A stretch of DNA of 64,000 nt from positions 851,818 through 915,817 of the forward strand of contig NC_133494.1 in the NCBI RefSeq assembly GCF_025370935.1. Direction: 5' to 3'. The notes under the pieces were generated by a model. It worked only from the letters and a program-made list of their open reading frames with translations, was not told the origin of the DNA and ran no database searches. Positions 1-11,204 of the stretch are shown here, piece by piece; the first letter of the stretch is position 1, and each line of letters opens with the position of its first letter. The translations under genes and the position numbers were made by a program. This DNA is from Choristoneura fumiferana. Taxonomy: Eukaryota > Arthropoda > Insecta > Lepidoptera > Tortricidae.

Positions 1-540
1 AAACGACGGTAAGTATAAAGACTATATTTGAAACTAATCAAAAGAGTGTCATATAACAGCTGATCAACATTACATATAATATCTAATTTAACAGAAGATG
101 AGATCTGTTTGTTAGTATGCACCCGACGCGCCTGAACTTTACCTATAGGAAAGGAGTTCAACTTTGGGTCTCCATTACTGTAATATTGTTGTGATGTTTT
201 TCAAAATAAATCATTCATTCATTCATTCATTCATTCATTCAAGGAGTCATCCATTTCAGTCGTCGACTTTCGGCCATTCTTGCAATGCATTCTCATTTAA
301 GCATTTGCCTTTTCGAGGGCGCAGCGCAGCAGACCGCTGCAGCGCTGGATGCACCATATTGACAGCACGGAGGTCGAGACTGAATGACACGGGCACAATA
401 TCGCCAAGAGTGGAAGAAGAGGGAATAAAGAAGAAGGAAGAATGAAAAAGAAGAAAGAATGGGGAAGAAACTACATTAAAGGTTCAATTATCAAAAGGCT
501 GTTCCGAATGAGACGGAAACTGTACAAATGTATATCTATC
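1..540. other. No gene seen; one (TTCA)n microsatellite
   Basis: I see no supportable gene here. A tetranucleotide ATTC repeat lies at about 211-240, directly after an AATAAAT string, which is how many insect LINE and SINE 3' ends look, so an old retroelement tail is possible. The small open frame across 164-445 only reads through the microsatellite and low-complexity purine-rich sequence. Confidence 0.4.
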
Positions 541-544
541 TCTC

Positions 545-840
545 TCTCACCGGCTTCCAAACCGTTTGCGTAGCTGCGACCGCGCTTCTTAGTTTATTTT
601 ATTTAATTTGCAATAAATCAGTTTTTTCGTTTGCTAAGGTGGTTTTAACTTGATCAGCCTCCGAAGAAATCAAAATAACATTGGTCCTTCGAACCGGATC
701 TAGACCAGTGACCTATGGATCTACAGTCCAACCTTGACCATGATGATGAAGAAGTTCCACAACCGAATAACCGGAAAAGCATACGTACAGATGGAAGGCT
801 TCCATCAATGTACTCGTAACAGAAGCTGTGAAACAAATAA
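545..840 (+). mobile_element. Possible LTR-retrotransposon leader remnant (weak)
   Basis: An AATAAA-containing stretch (about 610-640) is followed by a leader-like segment reading TTGGTCCTTCGAACCGG (about 680) and then a short ATG frame at about 716-825 (MDLQSNLDHDDEEVPQPNN...) that stops. The TGGTCCTTCGAACCGG phrase resembles leader sequences of BEL/Pao-type LTR elements as I remember them, but no LTR pair, primer-binding site or gag/pol domain is visible. It could equally be unrelated unique DNA. Confidence 0.2.
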
Positions 841-1069
841 TCAACTTTCTCTACCCTAATAAATCAATATACAGTGTCAGGCCTCATGTATATTTAGTCG
901 TACACTCGCGAATATTAACGATGGATTAGCTTGCGAAACCGAGTCGCGCCCGAACCGGTGCTAACTGGATATTGCCGCAGAAAACTGGAATTTGCATACA
1001 ACGTGACCTGGAGCTGTTAAAAACTACAAAACCGATAAAAACGTCACGCGTAACTGAAAATACGAAATT

Positions 1070-1790
1070 TATTATATAAATGTGAGGGTTTACTAATGTT
1101 TTGGCGAAAATTATTTAGCACATTATTAACTCCCAAACTATTTATCCCATATTTTTGTTTAGGAGAAATTTCATTTCCCAACTCAACATTTCGCACTGAT
1201 ATCATTTCCCAATTAATGATTTGATAAATGATTATTATGCAAATTATTACCTGGGATTTTTGTAACATGTCATTTGTGTTTTCGTCAAATGCGTTGATTG
1301 GCATTCCTTAATTTAGCAAGCAAACAAGCAAGCAAGCCAATGTTTTTTTCCGTTCTGTTACAAAAAAAAAACTAACATCGAAGGCTATTCTGAACCTAAC
1401 CTATCCAAGTCGCTTCTGCCTAGCCTCGTCTTGCTCGCTCGCTTCGCTCGCTCACCGCCACATAATTTAACATTTATTCATTTTATTATATATCATGACT
1501 GATATACCTACCTTATGTATAAAAATTGGCCAAATGTTATTTGATTATTTGTTATTTGCCTTAGCCAATCATTTGTTACATAATTGTTTGCCACATAAAA
1601 GTGTGATGAAGTAAAATTTTGCAATATAAAAATGTTGCGAAATAAGAAAAATGCGAAGTATAGTTATGCCAAGGATTGGTTTGCCAAATGAAACTTCGGC
1701 GAAAGGTTGGTTGCTAAGTGAACTTTGGCGAAACATATTTCGCCGAAAAGGCAGTACACCAAATGTGAGTATTTGTGTGTATTCGTTTTA
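1070..1790. repeat. Quasi-periodic TTTGCC/CGAAAT repeat island, copy 1
   Basis: Two AT-rich blocks (about 1070-1310 and 1500-1790) are built from degenerate repeats of phrases such as TTTGCCAAATGA, TTCGGCGAAA, CATTTCCCAA and TTTGGCGAAA, spaced roughly 15-20 bases apart and in both orientations. Between them is a poly(A)-led segment reading ACTAACATCGAAGGCT, then AACCTAACCTATCCAAGTCG and CTTCTGC, then a GCTCGCTCGCTTCGCTCGCTC run. The same central segment recurs at 63741-63860 beside another such block. No coding sequence is apparent. Confidence 0.55.
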
Positions 1791-1792
1791 AC

Positions 1793-1979
1793 GTTAAGGC
1801 TCATTTCCACCTGAGATATGCGAGTATGTGTTGCGAGAATATGTCATGAACCAATAGAAACGATTCATTTACCTATTCAAGCACAGCGCAGCTTTAGTGA
1901 AAACCGATTGTGAAGCGTTTCTATTGGTTCGTGAAAAACATTATTCCTCGCGCATCTCTGGTGGAGACGCAGTCTTAAT
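1793..1979. mobile_element. MITE with GGTGGAAA-type inverted ends, copy 1
   Basis: Ends TTAAGGCTCATTTCCACC and GGTGGAGACGCAGTCTTAA are inverted complements with a few mismatches. Inside are inverted copies of ATGAACCAATAGAAACG and CGTTTCTATTGGTTC. TTAA at both outer edges would fit a TTAA target duplication of piggyBac type, but that is inference. Related copies: 15709-15931, 41742-41808 and 49750-49824. Confidence 0.7.
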
Positions 1980-2249
1980 TTCCGAGCTCAAACTGCATAC
2001 TCAGTTTCTCTAACCACTAGGCTAAATATTTGGTATTCTACAACAATTCTAAAGTAATTAATTCAGTATGTACCTACTCCATTTTTTCGATGAACTTTAA
2101 CGCCTACTTTTATTACGTATCTCCTATTATAATCCCCTATTATTAAATATGCTTCTATTGCTTTTCTACGTAGAGCTTGTAAAACCTACAATAATTCGTT
2201 TTCGGAATTAGATATATTCAACGGTTTACCATTGAAAAGTCGACATTAA

Positions 2250-2390
2250 GGGGCTGTTCCACCATCCATTGATTAGCGTTAACCGACGGTTAAATGTGAT
2301 GCCGTCTCCGTCTATTCGAACAAAACAAATAGAGACGGCATCACACCTAACCGCAACTTAACACTAATCAATGGATGGTGAAACAGCCCC
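2250..2390. mobile_element. Short MITE with ~33-base terminal inverted repeats
   Basis: The left end GGGGCTGTTCCACCATCC continues ATTGATTAGCGTTAA; the right end is its inverted complement with about two mismatches. The ~75-base centre also folds, with GATGCCGTCTC matching GAGACGGCATC, so the whole element is a hairpin. TTAA (2246-2249) lies on the left and TAAA on the right, compatible with a decayed TTAA duplication. No coding capacity. Confidence 0.8.
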
Positions 2391-2559
2391 TAAAGGATAG
2401 ACTTTTTTAAGGTTCAATGTAAATTTTTAATCATGGTTGATAAATATCATAGCGAAACAAAGTGGACTATGTGAATAGCTGAAGCTTTATTTTGTGAGTT
2501 GGTATGTAGTGGTAAATACATAATGATGTTTGTATCTGTTTATTTTTAGTTGAGTGTTT

Positions 2560-2845
2560 TTGTCAATTGGTCGTCACCGGTTTTATATTTATTTCAAATA
2601 TGTTTAAATTCTATATTCCGATTCTTTTCTCCCGCATTGTTGATAAGTTTATTAGGTTAAGTTTAGATTTAGTAACCCTTAAGGTTAAGGTTCTGGCAGA
2701 ATATCAGCGTTGCGAAGCAATTTGTGACATCGTGCTGAGCCAGATTCCCTTTTTGTGTCCATTTTGCTCTTTCCGCTTTTGCTTTGTTTGTTTTTGTGTC
2801 TTAATGTGACCAAATAAATATATTTTCATTCTTTCTTTCTTTCGA
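2560..2845 (+). mobile_element. LINE 3' end with (TTTC)n tail
   Basis: A 3'-UTR-like segment reads GGTTAAGGTTCTGGCAG and TGTGACATCGTGCTGAGCC, followed by AATAAATA and a CTTTCTTTCTTTC tail. The structure (no internal promoter, polyadenylation-like AATAAA, microsatellite tail) is that of a 5'-truncated non-LTR retrotransposon. Similar tails end at 47898 and 62139. The frame covering 2567-2809 shows no recognisable domain. Confidence 0.5.
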
Positions 2846-3584
2846 AATTGTAACTGTAGCTTAAAACAATATTACTTTTTATAATTTACTTATCTAACAA
2901 CATAATGAACTATATATACAATCACCCCTCTTTCTCAACGAAGGTAGGCAGAAAATATTTGTTCCCACCTGCTACAAACCTCACATACATATTTAGTCAT
3001 TACCTAGTTTTTTCATACATGCTCGCCGCAAAGAAAATACAACTGCATATTTATATGTTTAATTCAAAATTAAAACTACATTAAAAACTAAAACTTATTA
3101 TTCAAAGCCCTTAGCCAAGGTTCCGCAGATGCTGGCAGCTTTCCCTGAATAACCAAGCTAATCCTTTGTTCGAGGAAACTGCTAGTATAAAGTGGCGAAA
3201 CAAGAGGACAATTTCTAACGTACTAAAATACATTAACGAGGCTCCCCGCAACACTCTTCATCTCTTTCTCTCTCCCTCTACGAGCATCGACCCCAGAACG
3301 TCGATTTGAGTTCGAAATAAAATACCTTTCTCTTCGAATGAGCCTCACAAAAATCTTTTACTTTACTTCGTAAATAACCAACATTGTAATTTCTCATGCC
3401 AAATTATCGTGCCCGAACATACCTCCTTTGTTTCAATCTCCACAAGCTCCCTGTCGCTACATGGCTTATAGCATACAGAGATCAAGCTTGATAAAATAAA
3501 AAAGATCCTAGTGAAGTGAAGCCGATGGCGTATGCCCAGTTCAAATTCAAATTCAAATTCTATTGCATGTCACATTACAGTACT
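2846..3584. other. No gene seen
   Basis: Mostly unique AT-rich sequence. A TTCAAA repeat at 3540-3562 is probably the tail of a minus-strand LINE 3' end, like the (TTTGAAT)n tails at 38975 and 51760 read in reverse. Confidence 0.4.
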
Positions 3585-3836
3585 ATTTTTTTTTGTTCGA
3601 CTGGATGGGAAACGAGCAAGTGGGTCTCGTGATGGTAAGAGATTACCACCTGCAACACCAGGGGGATTGCAGATGCGTTGCCAACCTAGAGGCCTAAGAT
3701 GGGATACCTCAAGTGCCAGTAATTTCACCGGTTGTCTTACTCTCTACGCCGAAACACAACAGTGCAAGCACTGCTATTTCACGGCAGGAATCCGGGTGGA
3801 CCTTGCATAAGGTCCTACGACCTGCAAAGGTCTTAA
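3585..3836 (-). mobile_element. LINE-D 3' end, copy 1
   Basis: Read on the minus strand this copy matches 44632-44900 and 52620-52920: GTAGGACC, a CCGCCCGGATT-like segment, AGCAGTGCTTGCACTG, GTGAAATTACTGGCACTTGA, CATCTGCAATCCCCCTGG, then GAGACCCACTTGCTCGTTT and a short A tail (the T-run at 3585-3594). This is the 3' end of a non-LTR retrotransposon truncated at its 5' side. No coding domain survives. Confidence 0.7.
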
Positions 3837-3946
3837 AAGGTAAGGTATATACGTATATACATATGTAACGCCCTGTAAGGGCATGTCTTATTGATGTTAC
3901 TTCAACCTAAATTATAATCATTATAGATCGGTTCACATATATTATT

Positions 3947-4082
3947 CTACAGATAGTTCAAATAAGTTGTGCGCGCGGCCCTATGTGTGCGTGCGCTTGC
4001 AAATATACCACTTTCAAGACGTGTTCTTATCGCTTTACCCACACATAGGGCCGCGCGCACAACTGAGTTGAACTATCTGTAG
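3947..4082. mobile_element. MITE with 43-base inverted ends (CTACAGATAGTTCA)
   Basis: The left arm begins CTACAGATAGTTCAAATAAG and continues TTGTGCGCGCGGCCCTATGTGTG; the right arm is its inverted complement with about three changes. The loop is only about 50 bases. The element lies just left of a larger MITE (4179-4691) that shares the ACAGATAGTTCA core in its own ends, so the two may be related. Confidence 0.8.
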
Positions 4083-4178
4083 TAAAATCGTACCAGTGTG
4101 ATACATTGCGGGGTCACAATCCAAACGAGTTACACAAGATCGATCGAGCACCGCAGTGTCACGCTACTGGAACGGTTC

Positions 4179-4691
4179 AACCACAAAACACAGATAGTTC
4201 AGAGGTCAATCTCCTGTATGTACTTCACTTTTCATACCTACGCTCGGCGGTCGCTCTAAGGTTGTCAACTATGGCTTATGCGCCAAAAAACTATCGTGGT
4301 AGTGGCACTCTTATCTAGTTGTTTGATTTATTGTTGAGAATGAAAAGGGATGAATGGAAAAATAAATTAATAACTAAAATATTTTAATTTCAATGTCATT
4401 GTTATATTATAAATTTGTCACAGAAAATATCTTGCGACGATTTCGTTATTGGCGAAATTCACGATTATTCAATTTAAACAACCGTCCACTGAACAGTTAT
4501 AATAACTTTTTTTTTGTTGCTCCATTATTGCACAAAAAAGTTCACAGACGCGTGTCTCAAGCGGATGGCACTCGCGCTCGCACTGGTCCCAACCGGTCCG
4601 AGATACCGTGTCCGTGAGCAGTGTCTATGTGTGCGTTGCTCGAGCGCACTTGTATGGAGATTGACTTCTGAACTATCTGTGTTTTGTGGTT
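4179..4691. mobile_element. MITE with 34-base inverted ends (AACCACAAAACACAG)
   Basis: The ends read AACCACAAAACACAGATAG and continue TTCAGAGGTCAATCTCC on the left, with the inverted complement on the right (one mismatch). About 510 bases long, with no transposase frame. The short frames inside overlap in all directions and look like noise. Confidence 0.75.
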
Positions 4692-4715
4692 CTACTGGTA
4701 TAATGTGAACCGCGC

Positions 4716-4830
4716 GATTACGGTGGACGCAGTCCGCTTCCAATCGAAGCAACTGGAGATCTATGGGGGAGGCCTATGTCTAAGAGTGGACGCCCAATGG
4801 CTGATTATGATGACGATGACACAGCACAGT
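4716..4830 (+). mobile_element. RTE-like LINE, C-terminal fragment
   Basis: The + strand reads ITVDAVRFQSKQLEIYGGGL then CLRVDAQW, followed by ATGATGACGATGAC. This is the end of the RTE-type endonuclease/reverse-transcriptase protein and its (ATG)n-like tail; compare the related segment at 43050-43185 (FAGSRWMKAASNRGNWRSM). Only the last ~30 codons remain, with no catalytic motif. Confidence 0.6.
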
Positions 4831-4892
4831 GTTGCATGCGTCACTGCCCTTAAAACAATGTATAACAATTAACCAACCACCACCTGTTGTAA

Positions 4893-5056
4893 ACCAGTCC
4901 TTCCTTCTTTCTGTAAAAAAGGTTGCCTGGAAGAGATCGCTCTTAAGCGATAAGGCCGCCTATTGCTTACCTTGTAATTTTGTTCTCTGTGTATCTGTTT
5001 TCTTTATCGCTTACTATGTCTGGTGTACAATAAAGAGTCTTTGTATTGTATTGTAA
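4893..5056 (+). mobile_element. LINE 3' end, ACAATAAAGAGTC family, copy 1
   Basis: Reads TCCTTCCTTCTTTCTGTAAA, AAGGTTGCCTGGAAGAGATC, GCGATAAGGCCGCCTATTGC, then ACAATAAAGAGTCTTTG and a TTGTATTGTATTG tail. It is about 95% identical by eye to 8603-8757; an inverted copy lies at 33458-33560. AATAAA plus tail marks a 5'-truncated non-LTR element. Confidence 0.7.
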
Positions 5057-5149
5057 CCAATTTGATTTCTGAGCCACTATGGACCATTTATAACTAATAA
5101 AACTCGTGTTTTTTTTACTAATGACAAAGCGTCACTACGTACCTATACG

Positions 5150-5217
5150 CACGCTACGTATCGCTTACCATCAGGCGATCCGTTGGCTCGTTTGCCCCCT
5201 ATACTTACCATAAAAAA
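5150..5217 (+). mobile_element. Short LINE 3' end fragment
   Basis: GCTTACCATCAGGCGATCCG and GGCTCGTTTGCCCCCTATAC followed by TAAAAAAATA is a recurring end of lepidopteran non-LTR elements, related in layout to LINE-D (3585-3836). Nothing further upstream is recognisable. Confidence 0.5.
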
Positions 5218-5224
5218 ATACGTT

Positions 5225-5885
5225 ACCAAAGGATACGTTGAAAATCCCATTTGACCATTATGGTATATTTTGTTGTTATTGGAGTTACGAGTAGATAAAT
5301 GAAAAGTATATTCGGTACCTGCACACACACAATCAAAATTGCATATACCACAAGCCAAACTTAAAAATAATCAATTTCCATTGTTTGTGTACGCTGCAGT
5401 GTAGCAAATAGGTCGTGGCTTTCAGGTCAACATAATAGGAGCAAAACAACAAAGAACTACCCAAGGACCGAAAACAAAAGATTACTATCTACTTAAAAAT
5501 ACTATTTAAAACTGCCTTGACAATAAATATAAATTAAGCTTAAAACAAATAGGTAAGTGGGCTTGCAAAATGAAATGCTTATTGGGGCCAGTAGGGTGGT
5601 ACTGTAAGAACTCGATTCCCACCGAGCTCCCTATTTTTGTATTGTACGTGTCGAATATCATGGTTACACGGTTACGAGTACATACACCCTTAGGCATTAA
5701 CTCACTTTTTCTCAGTGCACTGCAGCGTCCAAAATGCCAAAAGAAAATGTTTACTTTACGTCACTGTGTACACGTAAGAACCTATGTGCGGTAAAAATGG
5801 CTACAAATATTCAATCATTTTTCATGTTCATTTTCATTTTCACTAAACTTTTAATTCGAGTCCCCAACAAGAACATACACTCAAT
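5225..5885. other. No gene seen
   Basis: Two overlapping opposite-strand frames cross 5506-5794, but neither shows a domain, splice context or codon bias. Unique AT-rich sequence otherwise. Confidence 0.4.
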
Positions 5886-5889
5886 GTGG

Positions 5890-6440
5890 GCTACTTGACA
5901 GGTGAAATATCGCAGTAATTTCATTTCCCAATCGATTCTTTAGCATATTAACATTTCGCATTTTATTCATTTGGTCAAATTATCATTTGGCATAATTTTA
6001 CATTGTCAAGTTTTATTATGACGAACGATTATTAAGCAAACGTTTTCTTTTGGCTAATATTATATTCCAAAAAAATTTTTGTTCAAAATGACACTTCGCA
6101 CACGGACCAACCACAGAAACCAACTGCTACCAGAAAAGTTGGTTAGGTTAGGTTAGAACTGCGTCCCCCACAGAAACGAACTGCTACCAAAAAAGTAGAT
6201 TATTTCTTATGCCATGCAATATTTTGGGAAGAGTGCTTTATGCCCAACGATACATTTGACTAAATAATACTTGGTAATATCAAACGTGACTAAGTAATTC
6301 TTTTTGAAACACTAATTTGCCAGAAAAAAATTACTAACTGTAAAATTGCGATTGCTTTACTCGTAGCAAATGATTTTTTGCCAAATGATAATTTGAGTAA
6401 AATATTTTGGGATGTGATACTTTGGGAAAAGTTTTATGCC
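5890..6440. repeat. Quasi-periodic TTTGCC/CGAAAT repeat island, copy 2
   Basis: Degenerate phrases recur here as in 1070-1790: ATTTCATTTCCCAATCG, ACATTTCGCATTTT, CATTTGGTCAAATTATC, TTTTTTGCCAAATGAT and ATTTTGGGA. A GGTTAGGTTAG stretch and a near-duplicated ACAGAAAC(C/G)AACTGCTACCA phrase (6110-6190) sit in the middle. Confidence 0.45.
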
Positions 6441-7656
6441 CATACATTAGTAATCCGCCATCTAGTGATATTTTCACCTGTGAAGTTTATCCCTCATTGA
6501 ACTTCGTCTCTGTGGGGCCCATGCCACTATGCTGTAACGTTATCTCATATGCCTCTACGTTTCAGCTCTTTGTTCCAGTTTTTCAGGAGCTGTCATGGAG
6601 ATTGATAGACAGGCATGTTAGTGCCTGTCAAAGGTAAATTGAAATTTGTTGCGTTCACCGCTACGATATTACCGCCCCCCCCCCTGGCTGCTCAGAAGGT
6701 GGGTTGTTTTTACGCGATCGTCTCAGGAAGATTTGTTTTCGCGTCTTCGAGGAAGAGTTCTGTTGTTTTAACCGACTGCCGAACAAGTTGCTTATACAGG
6801 CTAACTAAACGGTTACCAGTTCGTCGTACGATGTGGCCTGCTTTTTGCCTTCAACTTGCATAACGCTTCGAGTTATGTTGATGACTTTAGTTCTGCGACA
6901 AATTTTCATAGTCTCTGAGCATAGCTACTAGCAAATAGGCTGACAGTCGAGGATCACGCTCAGATTAGAGCCATGGCAACACACACGAGCTAGTCGAAAT
7001 TCATGTTTTAAATTTGCCGTGAAATAATACATCGTGAATAAGGGTTCCTAGTTAACTACGGAACCCTAAAAACGTGCATGCACCTGCGAAATTCAGTTGC
7101 GACGGAACAACAGCCCAAGCCCTCACGTTTTGCGAGGAGGAGGAGGATTTTTATTGTAATATATTTTTTTTGTATTTTATGACATTTTGATAGCCAGATC
7201 ATGGTGAAATATGTGACCCAATATTGTCTTTTAATTAACACCTTTTGTACCATATTTCAAGCGAAATAAAGTTATTTGTACCTATTTGTATTTGACCTGT
7301 GCCTGCAGTGACACATATAAGAACCAAGATGAATAGGTAATTATGCCTTAAATTCACTAACGCAACCCATTATAGTCGTAATTGCTTATATTTGGATCGT
7401 GCAAACATCCCTTCCATTTTAAACCTCCCCTGAGGTCTAAGCCGGATACTGCCGCCATATAACGTATTAATTTATGGGGGTAAAGTTAAAGCTCATTCAC
7501 TATCCCGTATTGTTGTCTATTTCATTTTCACTTGGTACCTATACGCGTTTGTGAGAAAAAATATTTTGGGGGACAGACATACGAACAACAAAGTATATAC
7601 TTAATCCTATATACAGACTACTTTCCTTTTTGAAGAACGAAAACCTAAGAACGTTG
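6441..7656. other. Mostly unique; two small repeat scraps
   Basis: GGTTCCTAGTTAACTACGG at about 7046-7067 is the border of a GGTTCCG-type repeat. 7080-7145 resembles the inner part of SINE-A (CACCTGCGAA..CCCAAGCCCTC). No gene is seen in 6441-7026 although a 76- and an 82-codon frame exist; neither carries a recognisable domain. Confidence 0.4.
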
Positions 7657-7752
7657 CGCAATGGGCCCGCGTCGGAACTATGGCCCAAGCCCTCTTGTTC
7701 TGAGAGGAGGCCTGTGCCTAGCAGTGGGACGTATATAAGCTGGGATGATGAT
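7657..7752 (+). mobile_element. SINE-A, 3' portion
   Basis: Reads GGCCCAAGCCCTC, GTTCTGAGAGGAGGCCTGTG, AGCAGTGGGACGTATATAAG and GGGATGATGATAA: the last ~95 bases of SINE-A with its ATG-repeat tail. The tRNA-like head is absent, so the copy is 5'-truncated. Confidence 0.8.
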
Positions 7753-8309
7753 AATTACATTATGCTCTCCATAATTAAAGTCAAATTTAATAAACTTTAA
7801 AATAACATTTCATTATTTTAGTTAGTGTCTGCAGAACCCTTAATTTGACAAAAATAAAAAAAGTTCGTGATTCAAGCAGTCATAATTTTGGAGTCCTAAA
7901 AATTCTATGTATAAAAAAAGGAAGCCTTAAATTTTGTCAAAAATACTGTACACTGCCAAATTAACTACAGTAAGCCATTACTGACAAACTTTTGAATAAG
8001 AATAAGAACATATTTGGGAAAATGTAATAGAACACAGTTGGAGAAATATTTATAATATTAGTAGGATTTAGTAGATCAGTGGTAAATTTTTGCATCCAGA
8101 TGTATAAATAGTTTCAGTGTGTAAAATACTACAGCGTGTCACCGCACAACTCCCAGGTGTAAATAAACGCAACCGGGCTACGTATATTGTCCGCGCGCGG
8201 AATGTACCGCACCGGCCACTTTACACTTGCGGACACGCCATTACTATTCAAATTAAAACCTGTTGTAAACTAGTATGTATGTATGTAAATACTGTATTGT
8301 ACATAAAGC
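7753..8309. other. No gene seen
   Basis: Unique AT-rich sequence with GC-richer patches around 8120-8240. The 107-codon frame at 8117-8440 runs into a histidine stretch made by the CAT repeat of the neighbouring retroelement and is not a credible gene. Confidence 0.4.
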
Positions 8310-8320
8310 ACAAAAATAAT

Positions 8321-8521
8321 CATCATCATCATCATCATGTCAGCCGAGAGACGTCTACTGCTGGACATAGGCCTCCTCCAAGGCTCTCCACTCAAACCGG
8401 TCTTGTGCTTTCCGCATCCACCGCGATCCCGCGATCTTAACCAAGTCGTCGCTCCATCTTGTTGGAGGCCTACCGACAGCTCGTCTCCCGGTCCGCGGAC
8501 GCCATAAACTACAACACGCGG
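8321..8521 (-). mobile_element. RTE-like LINE 3' end with 11-base target duplication
   Basis: On the minus strand the frame reads GRRAVGRPPTRWSDDLVKIA then GSRWMRKAQDRFEWRALEEA, the C-terminus of the RTE-type endonuclease/reverse transcriptase, followed by the 3' UTR and a (CAT)n/(ATG)n tail. The direct repeat ACAAAAATAAT flanks it at 8310-8320 and 8522-8532. The 16 bases at 8506-8521 are absent from other copies and sit at the 5' junction. The element is about 200 bases, severely 5'-truncated, with no catalytic motif. Confidence 0.85.
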
Positions 8522-8602
8522 ACAAAAATAATACAAAAAGAAAACAACAAAACAAAAGAGTACAAAGGCGAACTTATCCCTAAAAGGACTACCCCTACTA
8601 GT

Positions 8603-8757
8603 CCTTCCTTCTTTCTGTAAAAAAGGTTGCCTGGAAGAGATTGCTCTTAAGCGATAAGGCCGCCTATTGCTTACCTTGTATTTTTCTGTCTGTGTATCTG
8701 TTGTCTGTAGCGCTTACTATTTCTGGTGTACAATAAAGAGTCTTTGTATTGTATGGT
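8603..8757 (+). mobile_element. LINE 3' end, ACAATAAAGAGTC family, copy 2
   Basis: Near-identical to 4893-5056, including AAGGTTGCCTGGAAGAGATT, GCGATAAGGCCGCCTATTGC and ACAATAAAGAGTCTTTG. An additional scrap of the TTTTTGCGTCGGGGG repeat family follows at 8765-8805. Confidence 0.7.
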
Positions 8758-8805
8758 ACTGTAAAATTATAAAACCTCTCTTTTTGCGTCAGGGGTCAAA
8801 ATTAC

Positions 8806-11204
8806 GGGCCATAACGAATAAGCAAAGAAGAAGCGTTTTTTAGACCCATTAGTACATTAGTACCTAAAGGATTTAGACTATTTAGTAAAAATGGAGTTAA
8901 AGCAAATCAATTTCAATACTACCTAATCAATATTTTGACATGATATAAATATCATTTATAAATCCAAAAATGTTTTCCTTCATACCAACCTTTTTCTTGA
9001 GACTCAGCCAAATCGATCGAGCCGTTCTTAAATAAATAAACATCGCAAATGCGGCAATTCACTTTCATTTATGTAGAAATATGTACTAAAACAATGAACG
9101 ATCTTTGCATACATTCTGCGTTAAAGAAAAGATCCTAAAAGAGAGGTAGCGCTATCTCCTATTCGTTTCTAAGACATCAATAAAACATATATCCGAGCCG
9201 AGTCCTCACAAAAAAGAGCTTTTAGTTAATTGCGTCGTTTATTTGCCGGCCACGTGACAATCATTTGACAGATGAGATTTACGCGGACCCGCGGGTCCAG
9301 GGACCCTTGTAGTGGTGCTACTTGGCTATCGATAAATATCGACACCCTTGCCCACATAAGCTATGAAAATATTACATACTTAAGTATTCATTACAGATGA
9401 CCTATTAGTTTCAAATATGTTCATGTGTTCCTGAGAACACGGATCTTACAGACGGACAACAAAGTACCTACTTTCAAGGATACCGTTATTTCATTTTAAG
9501 CTAACCAACCCTAAAACAGTATCGGGAATTTGGGACAGACTGACAACGTATCGCTTAAACTCTGGAACTAGGGACTTAAAATTTGACAGATGATCATAAC
9601 AGAAAGTATCATAGTACACCTACCGTAGGTAGAGAAGTTAAATACACAACGACAAAACATATGGATAGAAGGCACCATGTAAAAGACCTGCATGTTCCTA
9701 TTTAACGGTCTTACCTAAACAAAATTACTAATTGACAACACAATTTTTGTGCTATAAAATATTAAAAAAAGGGATCTAAAATATAACAATGACATTATTT
9801 CACATACTTAAAAAAATATGCTTTGATCAGTCTAGGCAGGCATACTAAAGAACATAATGCACGTATAACTGAATTTATTGATTAGATTACAAAAACTAGT
9901 ATCCATTTCCTTATATCGTACAGGGAGAGCAAAGGAAGTCATTTATCCTAACGTAACTCTTCCGGTTTTCTTCTAGGCCCATTTTTATCGATACCGTCGA
10001 TCGTTAGGCTTCCCTAGGGACTTGTACTTGCACATATTGTATTGTTCCTGATGTGATAACGATACGTTTGGTGTTAAGAGGACGGTGTATTAAGGAAAAG
10101 GTTTTGGGACACATCAGGTTTCGGCTATTTTTTTTAATGAAACTCCAATGAAAAGGATCTTATTTGGGGACACTGGTTTATTAAATAATGGTTATACTGT
10201 TGAAAATGTGGAAGCGCTCTATACTTGAAATGTTTAGGTAATTAACTAAATGTAAACAAACTTCAGCCACCAGGTTTGGTACATTCAAGGATTTTAAACA
10301 TCTTATAGATAAGTATCTATCATTGTAATATAAACTAGACTAATGTATTTCAATACAGAAATGTAAATGTTTAGATAGTTTAATGGGGAAATTTCAATAT
10401 TTAAGACACCAATTGACGTTGTTTTGTTTATACTTATCCAAATCAAGTACTTATATTTTCTTAATGTTTTTATTATCATAATATTATAGTGTTATCTTTG
10501 TCTATGTCTGTTGTTATTATCATAATGTCGTCACATCGAGACTAGAAGCAAGCTTCAGAATGCGTCGCAATTCCTCTAGTACTGCAGCCCCTCTTCTTCT
10601 TGGAGAGGACTATTTACCTGAAGCCTTTATAACTACGTATCCTCTTTACATGCTATTGTATATTTTATACTGACAAGCAAACTATTTAACCATTGTTTTC
10701 TAATCAATCTTGTCCCAAACACTGGAACCACGACTCCCCTGACACAATTTAAATAAATTAAAAACTACCCTTACTTCCATCACCAGATATTACCTTCAGT
10801 TCCCATTACCAATATACCTTTTCACTCCCGCATGGCGCCACCGTCTAAGTCACCACCAAAATTTCCACGGTAAAAAAATAGTTCCTATTTCTTCCGCTTG
10901 CGATTTAAAAGTGTATGCTTTTCTTGGTCCGCCAGTGGAAGTCGGTAACGTTCGGGAATCACGCAAATCCACAGTGTAATTATTTTTCGGGGTTATTTCC
11001 TCGTACAGTTAATAACTTTTGTAATTCAAGCCTTGGGTTGCGTTGTTTACATTCTGCGGGGTTTTTGAACTACCCACATTATAGTTTTGTTTTTGTTTGT
11101 GCATGCTGCGTCCAGTCAAGTAAAAATTGGAATAGCAACACAGAAACCGGACAAGTACGAGTCGGACTTGTACACCTAGGGTTCTGTATAAATTTGTAAG
11201 TACC
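8806..11204. other. About 2.4 kb of unique sequence, no gene supported
   Basis: The longest stretch without a recognised repeat. No frame with domain content, GC3 bias or good splice sites was found. A 54-base segment at 11143-11196 (ACCGGACAAGTACGAGTCGG) is the border of the second GGTTCCG-type subfamily. The overlapping 94- and 88-codon frames around 10915-11275 are opposite-strand shadows over low-complexity sequence. Confidence 0.4.

Noticed and set aside
1300..1345. CRISPR-like or regularly spaced array (AAGCAAGC run and islands)
   Set aside because: Spacing is irregular, units are degenerate, there are no unique spacers, and the genome is eukaryotic.
8270..8555. Overlapping frames of 66-88 codons on the minus strand
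   Set aside because: They read through the RTE 3' UTR and its (CAT)n tail (methionine or histidine runs); only the C-terminal RTE frame is meaningful.
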